NCBI GenBank assembly: GCA_002162095.1
Contig: CP021424.1
Location: forward strand, 1,860,001 to 1,924,000
Source of the DNA: Armatimonadetes bacterium Uphvl-Ar2
Lineage (GTDB): Bacteria > Armatimonadota > Fimbriimonadia > Fimbriimonadales > Fimbriimonadaceae
Length of the DNA stretch: 64,000 nucleotides
Reading direction: 5' to 3'
Within the stretch, counting starts at the first letter, position 1. The number at the start of each line of letters is the position of its first letter. Below the pieces are notes generated by a model that ran no database searches, was not told the origin of the DNA, and saw nothing but the letters and a program-made list of their open reading frames with translations. Shown here one piece after another: positions 13,938 to 20,437 of the stretch. The position numbers and the translations under genes are program-made.

Positions 13938-15767
13938 ATGTGTGGCATTGCGGGGTACGTGGGACCCCAGTCGGCCGTTCCGATTGTCTTCGACCAGCTT
14001 CGACGCCTGGAGTACCGAGGGTACGACAGCGCGGGCATTGCCTTCCCGCAGGGTGACCGCATCGGCATCCTCAAGCGCGCGGGCAAGCTGAGCGGCCTGG
14101 GCGAGATGTTGGCCCAAGAAACCCCCGAGTCCCACGTCGCCATTGCCCACAGCCGCTGGGCCACCCACGGCGCCCCCAACGACCTGAACGCCCACCCGCA
14201 CTACGACCAATTCGGGCAGATTGCGCTCATCCACAACGGGATCATTGAGAACTATCTCGAGCTCAAGACGGAACTCGCCCGGGAAGGGGACACCTTCCAG
14301 AGCGAGACCGACACCGAAGTCGCCGCCCACGTGATTGGCCGCCTGCACGCCCAGGGCCTGAGCCTGGAAGAAGCCGTGCGCCAGTCTCTGGCCAAGTTCC
14401 GGGGTGCGTACGCCTTTGTCGTGCTCAGTGCCCGCGAACCCGGCACCATCGTGTGCGCCCGCAACGCCAGCCCGCTCGTGCTGGGCTTCGGCGAGGGCGA
14501 AAACCTCCTCGCCAGCGACGTGCCCGCCCTCATCCCCTGGACCCGCCGGGTGTGGACCATGCCCGACGACACCGTGGCCGTGCTGACCAAGGACGGCATC
14601 CGGGTGACGGACGTAAACGGCCGCCCGGTGGAAGCCGAGCCCGAAGAAGTGACCTGGGACGTCGCCGCCGCCGAGAAGGGGGGCTACGAGCACTTCATGA
14701 TCAAGGAGATTCATGAACAGCCGCTGGTGGCCCGCCAGTGTCTGGCCGGACGGCTGACCGACGACAACCGGGTAGCCCTGGATGGCGTCTTCAGCGACCA
14801 CGTGTGGCAAGAAATTGACCGGGTGAACATCATTGGCTGCGGCACCGCCTACCACGCCGGGCTGATGGGCAAGCACCTGTTTGAGCGCATGCTGCGCCTG
14901 CCGACCGACGTGTTCTATAGCAGTGAATTCCGCTACGGCGACCCGCTGCTGAGCGACCGCTCCCTGGCCGTGTTTATTAGCCAGAGCGGTGAAACCGCCG
15001 ACTCCCTGGCCGCCCTGCGCCTGTGCCAGCAGCGCCGCATCCGCACGCTCGGCATTGTCAACGTGGTGGGCAGCGCCATCGCCCGGGAATGCGACCGCGT
15101 GATTTACACTCAGGCGGGGCCGGAGATCAGCGTGGCCAGCACCAAGGCGTACACCGCTCAGTGCCTGGTGCTGTTGCAACTAGGGATGACCATTGCCCAG
15201 CATCGAGAGATGCCCGGGGTGCGCGTGGAAGAAGTAGTGCGCGACCTGCGCCAGTGGCCGGAACGGGTGGTAGAAGCCCTGGGGCTGGAAGAGCAAGTGA
15301 AGCGCATTGCTAACGAGTGGGCGGATAGCCGCATGGCCTTTTTCTTGGGCCGCAACGCCGACGCCGCCGTGGCGCTAGAAGGGGCGCTCAAGCTCAAAGA
15401 GATCGCCTACATCCCCACGCAAGAAGGACCGGCGGGCGAACTGAAGCACGGCCCCCTGGCGCTGGTGGAAGAAGGCGTGCTGGCCGTGTTCGGGGCCACC
15501 GACCCGTTTGTGCGCGAGAAACTCGCCAGCAACGTGAAAGAAGTGCAAGCCCGGGGCGGGCGCGCGCTGATTATCACCACCCATGATGACGACACGATGG
15601 ACGGCGTGGGCGATGAGGTGCTGCGCATCCCCGGCGGCAAGACGCCGTACCTGAACGCGCTGATGAGCGTGGTGCCGCTGCAACTGCTGGCCTACTACAT
15701 GGCGCGGGCGAAGAACCTGGAGATCGACATGCCCCGCAACCTCGCCAAGAGCGTCACGGTCGAGTAA
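13938..15767 (+). CDS. glmS: Glutamine-fructose-6-phosphate aminotransferase (isomerizing)
   Basis: 609 residues, full length. Makes glucosamine 6-phosphate from fructose 6-phosphate and glutamine, the entry to peptidoglycan amino sugars. The N-terminal class II amidotransferase domain begins MCGIAGYVG with catalytic Cys2, then RLEYRGYDSAG and HSRWATHGAPN. Two SIS domains follow, with SSEFRYGDPLL and SQSGETADS in the first and EGALKLKEIAYIPTQEGPAG in the second. The C-terminus LPRNLAKSVTVE is the conserved ammonia-channel tail. It is monocistronic, with the -10 directly ahead of the ATG. Confidence 0.97.
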   Translation: MCGIAGYVGPQSAVPIVFDQLRRLEYRGYDSAGIAFPQGDRIGILKRAGKLSGLGEMLAQETPESHVAIAHSRWATHGAPNDLNAHPHYDQFGQIALIHNGIIENYLELKTELAREGDTFQSETDTEVAAHVIGRLHAQGLSLEEAVRQSLAKFRGAYAFVVLSAREPGTIVCARNASPLVLGFGEGENLLASDVPALIPWTRRVWTMPDDTVAVLTKDGIRVTDVNGRPVEAEPEEVTWDVAAAEKGGYEHFMIKEIHEQPLVARQCLAGRLTDDNRVALDGVFSDHVWQEIDRVNIIGCGTAYHAGLMGKHLFERMLRLPTDVFYSSEFRYGDPLLSDRSLAVFISQSGETADSLAALRLCQQRRIRTLGIVNVVGSAIARECDRVIYTQAGPEISVASTKAYTAQCLVLLQLGMTIAQHREMPGVRVEEVVRDLRQWPERVVEALGLEEQVKRIANEWADSRMAFFLGRNADAAVALEGALKLKEIAYIPTQEGPAGELKHGPLALVEEGVLAVFGATDPFVREKLASNVKEVQARGGRALIITTHDDDTMDGVGDEVLRIPGGKTPYLNALMSVVPLQLLAYYMARAKNLEIDMPRNLAKSVTVE

Positions 15768-15825
15768 TTCACCAAGTAAGGAACCTGGCCTAAAGTATCT
15801 ACCCCTTGTCGACTAGGGCTGGGGG

Positions 15826-16497
15826 TCAAGGCTTTTGAGCCTGTTCTTGCACGAGCTTGATTCGTTCACTCAGCATTTCTATTGAAGCGTCACTCACAGC
15901 CAACTTCTTGACTTCGCCTTCGTTGTAATCCAGAATCGTGAGAGACTTCCAACCAATTGATTGGAGGAATGTGTAGTCTGCTTTCATCCCGTCGCGCATT
16001 GATCCGTGGAGCTTCTCCGCCGGCGATGTGTAGTTCGGTCCGTAGGTGAAGTACCAGTACTCTCGAAGGAACCCTGTTAGGTGGATTCTTGGTTCCCCTT
16101 CAATGTCATTGACCAGAACGTACGTACGGTAAAACTTGTTTGGGTCCGCTTTTGAATACCAAGTCTGCTCAACCGAACCTTGGGACTGGCTCAAAACTGC
16201 GTTCTCAACTTTGCCCGGTTCCATACTTGCGAGTGGGGCCTTGACGTGGCGAATTATGCTTTGACATTGCTCAACTGTCGTCGAGTTTGCCTTTCTCTCC
16301 TCCGCAATTTGATATTTTAGCAGCACTCGACAATCGTTCGATTGAAATGCTTTGAAGATCACTGCGGCATGAGCCTGCATGGACTGCGGGCGGGTTAGCC
16401 AACGATAAAGGAGTGCACAACCTAACAAGAGGGCTACGCATACTAGCCAAACGAGTATCGGCCTCGATCTCATCTTTCCAATAATAGCTGTAATCAT
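15826..16497 (-). CDS. Hypothetical single-pass membrane protein
   Basis: 223 residues, not recognised. One N-terminal membrane span (ILVWLVCVALLLGCALLYRW) follows a short basic leader, with the remaining ~180 residues probably outside. That region has two Cys (NDCRVLLKY, VEQCQSIIRH) and aromatic strands (FLREYWYFTYGPNY). An internal ATG eight codons downstream, behind GGAAAG, is an alternative start. It is the last gene of a four-gene minus-strand island (lipoprotein, pseudopilin, Cys-rich protein, this gene), 21 nt after the Cys-rich gene. GC is visibly lower than in glmS and kbl on either side, suggesting acquisition. Confidence 0.6.
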   Translation of the reverse strand: MITAIIGKMRSRPILVWLVCVALLLGCALLYRWLTRPQSMQAHAAVIFKAFQSNDCRVLLKYQIAEERKANSTTVEQCQSIIRHVKAPLASMEPGKVENAVLSQSQGSVEQTWYSKADPNKFYRTYVLVNDIEGEPRIHLTGFLREYWYFTYGPNYTSPAEKLHGSMRDGMKADYTFLQSIGWKSLTILDYNEGEVKKLAVSDASIEMLSERIKLVQEQAQKP

Positions 16498-16518
16498 ATT
16501 GGGTTGTGCACTCCAGTG

Positions 16519-16872
16519 CTAGCCAGGTCCGGGGCCCGGCAGAACGGCATCACAGTGTGGAGTGGGCGACGTGACACATAGTGCCCCCTCAGTGTTGATC
16601 CGGTTCACGGTCATGCCTGTCCCACACCAAGGAAATCCATGGCACGAGTAACTCATGTATTCGCAGAGGCAACAACCGCTACCGTTAGTATAGCATGCCG
16701 TGTAGGTCGCTCCAAGCGCGAGGACGTTGCAAAGGTTGCCGCATCCATACGAAGTGCACCCAACATCGGAATTGACGCCACTAAATCTCTCTTTCCCCCA
16801 ATTGCATGGGGGAGCGTAGGCGAAGGATGCAAGGCCAGCGAGAAGCAAGCCTAGTGCTATGGGTCGTTTCAT
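16519..16872 (-). CDS. Small secreted Cys-rich protein (12 cysteines)
   Basis: 117 residues, no recognised family. ATG 16872 is preferred over the ATG four codons upstream because GGAG sits at a normal distance before it. The signal peptide MKRPIALGLLLAGLASFAYA is followed by a mature chain with 12 Cys, including NGSGCCLCEYMSYSC and SDVGCTSYGCGNLC, and a short Gly/Pro tail. It resembles the two nine-Cys proteins at 11-13 kb in size, export and proximity to a pseudopilin, but not in Cys spacing. The neighbouring CxxxC lipoprotein could assist disulfide formation (inference). Confidence 0.7.
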   Translation of the reverse strand: MKRPIALGLLLAGLASFAYAPPCNWGKERFSGVNSDVGCTSYGCGNLCNVLALGATYTACYTNGSGCCLCEYMSYSCHGFPWCGTGMTVNRINTEGALCVTSPTPHCDAVLPGPGPG

Positions 16873-16897
16873 TTTTTTCTCCATTGGTGTTGTCGGA

Positions 16898-17515
16898 CTA
16901 TTGGGATTCCCAATTTCTAAGCTTATCTGGACGGCCCTTCATTGACCGCCTTTGCACGTGACCATCCCAGAAGGCTCCGATTGCGCTCCTAGTTCTGAAA
17001 GGCGACTGGCTGGCCTCGTTGTAGTCGTCATGAGTCATATCTAGGATGATCAACGGATTGCCGCCTGTATTCGTCACATGTTCCTTCCATTGATGTAGCC
17101 TGGATTCTTGATTGCTGGTCAACGATGTGTAAGTCGGGGGAATCCACATGTAAAGCGCACTATCTTTGAATCCCAGAATGTCATTGCCGCCGGTTCGAGT
17201 CAAAGATTTCGAAATGTGCCCTGAATCAAGCAAAGACTTCATTCCATCTTGTAATGAAATCTCATCGAGGTCAGAGTTGTAGATGTGTTGGGCGGCAACG
17301 ATCTGCTTCATCTGTGCCATCGAGCGGGTTATCTTGGCGCTCTTCTTTGCCTGAGTGTAAGTTGGGAACAGCAGCGCCGCAAGCATCGCGACGATGGCTA
17401 CGACGATCAGAAGTTCGATTATGGTAAATCCTTGCGCAGTGGGTTTAGAGTGTCTTAGCAAAGGTGCCCTCCGAAAGTGGTTCGGTCGTAAAGGACGTGA
17501 GAACTTGCTTTTCAA
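16898..17515 (-). CDS. Pseudopilin-like protein
   Basis: 205 residues from the longest frame; the true start may be later because the first ~24 codons overlap the end of the lipoprotein gene. Prepilin motif QG^FTIIELLIVVAIVAMLAAL with Glu at +5 and a long hydrophobic helix. Then ITRSMAQMKQIVAAQHIYNSDLDE, as in G-type pseudopilins. Near the end, GAFWDGHVQRR keeps the DG element but lacks the His of the H-x9-DG pattern. It is paired with a downstream Cys-rich gene (26 nt away), so the pseudopilin/Cys-rich association recurs here in reverse order. Confidence 0.82.
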   Translation of the reverse strand: MKSKFSRPLRPNHFRRAPLLRHSKPTAQGFTIIELLIVVAIVAMLAALLFPTYTQAKKSAKITRSMAQMKQIVAAQHIYNSDLDEISLQDGMKSLLDSGHISKSLTRTGGNDILGFKDSALYMWIPPTYTSLTSNQESRLHQWKEHVTNTGGNPLIILDMTHDDYNEASQSPFRTRSAIGAFWDGHVQRRSMKGRPDKLRNWESQ

Positions 17516-17873
17516 AAAGCATCATCTTGCCCGACCAGGACGCTCCAATCCGATGAAATGTGCGGCTATCAACGGACTTGTAGTGGATTCTCGAATGGTG
17601 AAAGCGACGCGAGGTGATCGGTTCTGTTTCAGGGAACAGAATATAAACCGCGTCCACGTTAGGCAGCACCGTCATCAAATCGAAGTCAGATTTTCTGCAA
17701 ATGGATTGGCACGGTTCCGCAAATACGAGCACTCGTGGTGATTGGTCATCAATCTTCAAATCCGAAAGAGTCAAGTCTGAATCAGGTTCAATCAGGGAGG
17801 CGGGCATTGCAGGTTCTGCTGAGTTGCAGCTCACTGCGAGTATCGCTAGCCAAAGAAATGGAAACAGTCTCAC
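17445..17873 (-). CDS. Putative thioredoxin-like lipoprotein with CxxxC motif
   Basis: 142 residues from GTG 17873, with AAGGAG about 7 nt upstream and a TATACT -10 further up (17893-17898). The N-terminus MRLFPFLWLAILAVSC is a lipoprotein signal with Cys16 as the lipidation residue. After a short linker comes a beta strand followed by two cysteines, RVLVFAEPCQSICRKSDF, resembling the active-site region of thioredoxin/SCO-type folds but with CxxxC rather than CxxC. The fold assignment is tentative. It heads the Cys-rich/pseudopilin island, so an envelope thiol-redox role toward those products is plausible. Unlike many core genes here, it has a normal leader with a Shine-Dalgarno sequence. Confidence 0.5.
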   Translation of the reverse strand: MRLFPFLWLAILAVSCNSAEPAMPASLIEPDSDLTLSDLKIDDQSPRVLVFAEPCQSICRKSDFDLMTVLPNVDAVYILFPETEPITSRRFHHSRIHYKSVDSRTFHRIGASWSGKMMLFEKQVLTSFTTEPLSEGTFAKTL

Positions 17874-17931
17874 AACTCATCTCCTTTGCTGAAGTATAAG
17901 GCAAGAATTTGGATGAATAGCATTTTTTTTG

Positions 17932-17953
17932 GAGTAGGCCTAAAGGCCTACTC
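17932..17953. repeat. Perfect 9-bp inverted repeat upstream of kbl
   Basis: GAGTAGGCC-TAAA-GGCCTACTC in the intergenic space between the divergent lipoprotein and kbl genes. The T8 run lies on the 5' side on the plus strand, so it is not a standard terminator in either direction. It lies upstream of the kbl promoter and may be an operator or a hairpin remnant of island insertion. Confidence 0.7.
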
Positions 17954-17990
17954 AATGGATTAGAATTGAACTTGGTAAGATTCAGGTGAG

Positions 17991-19190
17991 ATGAACGACA
18001 CCCTCCAGTCTTGGCTCAAAGGTGAGCTCCAGTCGCTGCGTGACCAGAACCTGTACAAGGTTCCGCGCATCCTCAATTCTCCGGCGGGGGGCCGGGTGCA
18101 GATGGATGGCCGGGAGGTCATCAACCTAAGCAGCAATAACTATTTGGGCCTGGCCAACGACCCGCGCGTGCGGCAGGCCGCCGAAGAAGCCATCGAACGT
18201 TGGGGCGTGGGCGCGGGGGCCGTGCGCTGGATTGGCGGCACCATGGAAGTCCACGACGAGCTCGAGCGCAAGCTGGCCGAGTTCAAACATGTGGATTCGG
18301 TGTTGGTGTTCACCGGGGGCTTCACGGCCAATAGCGGCTGCATCCCGGCGGTGGTGACGAAGGACGACGTCATCATCAGCGACGAACTCAACCACGCCAG
18401 CATCATTGACGGAGTACGCCTGAGCGCGGCCAGCTACAAGAAGAGCGAGGGCTGGGTGTACGCGCACAAGGACATGGACGCGCTGGAAGACTGCCTCAAG
18501 CGCGCGCAGGGCTTTAAGAAGCGGATGATCATCACCGATGGGGTCTTCAGCATGGATGGCGACATTGCGCCCCTGCCGGAGATCGTGGCGCTGGCCGAGC
18601 AGTACGACGCCTTTGTAATGGTGGACGACGCCCACGCCAGCGGGGTGCTGGGCAAGAACGGGGCCGGCACCGCCAGCCACTTTGGCCTCTACGGCCGGGT
18701 GGATATCCAGCTCGGCACGCTCAGCAAAGCGCTGGGGGTCATTGGCGGCTACATCGCGGGTTCGCACGAACTGAAGGATTGGCTCATCAACCGGGGCCGT
18801 CCGTACCTCTTCAGCACTGCGCACCCGCCGATGGTGGCGGCGGCGCTGATCAAGGCACTGGAAATCATGCAAACCGACCCGACGCCGATGGAGCGACTGT
18901 GGGCCAACGCCCGCCGCTGGAAGGTGATGCTGAACGAAGCCGGATTTGACACCATGGGCAGCGAGACGCCCATCACTCCGGTCTACGTGGGTGACGAAGG
19001 GGCCGCGCAGCGGATGGAGCGCATGCTGTGGGACGAAGGCGTTTACGCGCTGGCCATCGTCTACCCGACGGTAGGCTTGGGCAAGGCCCGCATCCGCACG
19101 ATGCCGAACGCGACGCACACCGAGGAAGACCTGGACCAGGCGCTGCGGGCCTTTGTGAAGGTGCGCGACCAACTGGGCGCTGTGCACTAA
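17991..19190 (+). CDS. kbl: Glycine C-acetyltransferase (2-amino-3-ketobutyrate CoA ligase)
   Basis: 399 residues, a PLP enzyme of the alpha-oxoamine synthase family. It interconverts 2-amino-3-oxobutyrate plus CoA with glycine plus acetyl-CoA in threonine degradation. Visible features: EVINLSSNNYLGLANDPRV, the GGTMEVHDELE segment, DELNHASIIDG, VMVDDAHASGVLG (PLP Asp/His) and Lys246 in GTLSKALG, which forms the Schiff base. Family members include BioF; the N-terminal and NYLGLA details favour Kbl, though a BioF-like specificity cannot be excluded. No tdh neighbour is present. AGGTGAG precedes the ATG and TAAGAT lies at 17976-17981. Confidence 0.85.
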   Translation: MNDTLQSWLKGELQSLRDQNLYKVPRILNSPAGGRVQMDGREVINLSSNNYLGLANDPRVRQAAEEAIERWGVGAGAVRWIGGTMEVHDELERKLAEFKHVDSVLVFTGGFTANSGCIPAVVTKDDVIISDELNHASIIDGVRLSAASYKKSEGWVYAHKDMDALEDCLKRAQGFKKRMIITDGVFSMDGDIAPLPEIVALAEQYDAFVMVDDAHASGVLGKNGAGTASHFGLYGRVDIQLGTLSKALGVIGGYIAGSHELKDWLINRGRPYLFSTAHPPMVAAALIKALEIMQTDPTPMERLWANARRWKVMLNEAGFDTMGSETPITPVYVGDEGAAQRMERMLWDEGVYALAIVYPTVGLGKARIRTMPNATHTEEDLDQALRAFVKVRDQLGAVH

Positions 19191-19209
19191 ATTTCTGCGG
19201 TGAAATCGT

Positions 19210-19240
19210 CCCGCCGACCTTCCGTGGTCGGCGGGTTCCT
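19210..19240 (+). terminator. Rho-independent terminator after kbl
   Basis: CCCGCCGACC (19210-19219) pairs with GGTCGGCGGG (19226-19235) across a 6-nt loop and is followed by TTCCTCT. It begins 19 nt after the kbl stop. Confidence 0.85.
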
Positions 19241-19381
19241 CTCCAGAGAGCGAGGGTTCGACGGGAGGAGGAAACCCGTCTGTATTGCAGGATAACCAGA
19301 AATCCTGCTCTTTGCCGCGAGTTATCCACAATTGCTCGATTTCGTCTTGTAAATTCTTCGTTAAAGTGGACGAATGTCTGC

Positions 19382-19387
19382 TATATT
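19382..19387 (+). promoter_or_regulatory. Putative -10 box of the tandem DinB gene
   Basis: TATATT, 7 nt before ATG 19395. It supports 19395 over the in-frame ATG at 19374, which would place the box inside the gene. Confidence 0.5.
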
Positions 19388-19394
19388 GTTGGTT

Positions 19395-20360
19395 ATGGAT
19401 CGAAGTCAGACCCTGGTTATGCTCATCAAGGCCGCCATGGAATCCACCATCGCCGCCGCCCGCGCCACCGCGCCCGACAAACTCACGTGGTCGCCGGATG
19501 GCAAGTCGCGCTCGGCCTTGGCCCAACTTTGCGAATGCGGTCAGGCCTGCGAGTGGTTTACGCACATCCTGAACGCGCGCGGCGAAGGAGTGGGCTTTGA
19601 TCCGGAGTCCTTCAAGGAAGCGCAGATCGCCCAACGCCGGGCCTCGGATATTGATGTCGTGGAGGCGGATGTCCGCGCCCACACGGCGGCTTTCTGCGAC
19701 GCGCTACTGAACCTGCCCGCCGAGGATGGCAGCAAGCAAGTGGAACTGTTCCCCGAGTTCCACCTCTCGCTCAACCACCTAATGCTGTTGCCGCTGGAGA
19801 ACTTTGCCTACCACCAGGGGCAGATCAACTACATCCAGACCCTCTACGGCGACAAGGACATGCACGAAGCTGGTTCGGCGCAGATTGACTTCCCGGACCG
19901 CGAGACCATTATTGAGGCGTGCGAGTTCGTACTGCCGATGCTGATCCGCACGGTGCGGGCCACGCCCGCTGACAAGTGCCAGTGGAGCCCGGCCGAGGGG
20001 GCGCGAACGATCCTGGATATGGCCGAAGAAGTGCGGCAATCCGGTGGCTGGGGAGCGGACAGCCTGGAAGCCGCCGACAAGTTCTCGTTTGCCGATTTCG
20101 ACTTCGGCGCGATGATGGCCGACCGCATGCAGGAGCCCGATTACGACACCTGGGAAACGCGGCTGCGGGCCAACCACGAGGCGTTCTATGCCAAGCTCCG
20201 CGCCTTCCCGGCCGAGAAGGAAGGGCTGTCCGCCGAGCCGATGCCGGGCTGGGTGCTGACCATGGGCGACCTGGCGTACTACCCGTTCTGGAACATCGCC
20301 TACCACCTCGGGCAAATCAACTACGTGCAATGCCTGTACGGCGATACCGAAATGCACTAG
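19395..20360 (+). CDS. Protein with two tandem DinB-like four-helix domains
   Basis: 321 residues. Two similar halves each start with a helix and a T-P-x-K-WSP element (APDKLTWSPDG; TPADKCQWSPAEG) and end with near-identical AYHxGQINYxQxLYGDxxMH, at about residues 145 and 310. That His-containing end is part of the usual three-His metal site of the DinB/YfiT superfamily, to which thiol S-transferases such as bacillithiol transferases belong. The enzymatic role cannot be read. The second-half motif AGxxGQxNYxQ-type ends suggest an internal gene duplication. Start 19395 is preferred over 19374 because of the -10 box position. Monocistronic, between two hairpins. Confidence 0.75.
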   Translation: MDRSQTLVMLIKAAMESTIAAARATAPDKLTWSPDGKSRSALAQLCECGQACEWFTHILNARGEGVGFDPESFKEAQIAQRRASDIDVVEADVRAHTAAFCDALLNLPAEDGSKQVELFPEFHLSLNHLMLLPLENFAYHQGQINYIQTLYGDKDMHEAGSAQIDFPDRETIIEACEFVLPMLIRTVRATPADKCQWSPAEGARTILDMAEEVRQSGGWGADSLEAADKFSFADFDFGAMMADRMQEPDYDTWETRLRANHEAFYAKLRAFPAEKEGLSAEPMPGWVLTMGDLAYYPFWNIAYHLGQINYVQCLYGDTEMH

Positions 20361-20406
20361 TTTCAGAGGAAACTATCTCGGGTCCTACCCGGTAAAGTCA
20401 TTCAGT

Positions 20407-20426
20407 GCCCCCGCATTTGTGGGGGC
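20407..20426. repeat. GC-rich hairpin upstream of the metalloprotease gene
   Basis: GCCCCC (20407-20412) and GGGGGC (20421-20426) form an inverted repeat between the DinB stop and ATG 20438. There is no T tract, so termination is uncertain; it could sit in the 5' leader of the metalloprotease mRNA, as TAAAGT at 20392 could serve as a -10. Confidence 0.5.
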
Positions 20427-20437
20427 GCGGTGAAATT

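Noticed and set aside
13908-15179. 423-codon minus-strand frame opposite glmS
   Set aside because: Antisense shadow of glmS with biased composition.
17920-17953. Intrinsic terminator formed by T8 and the hairpin
   Set aside because: The T run precedes the hairpin on the plus strand and becomes an A run after it on the minus strand, so neither direction fits.
18126-19682. 518-codon minus-strand frame opposite kbl and the DinB gene
   Set aside because: It crosses a terminator, a promoter and two real genes; composition is that of a GC-skewed shadow frame.
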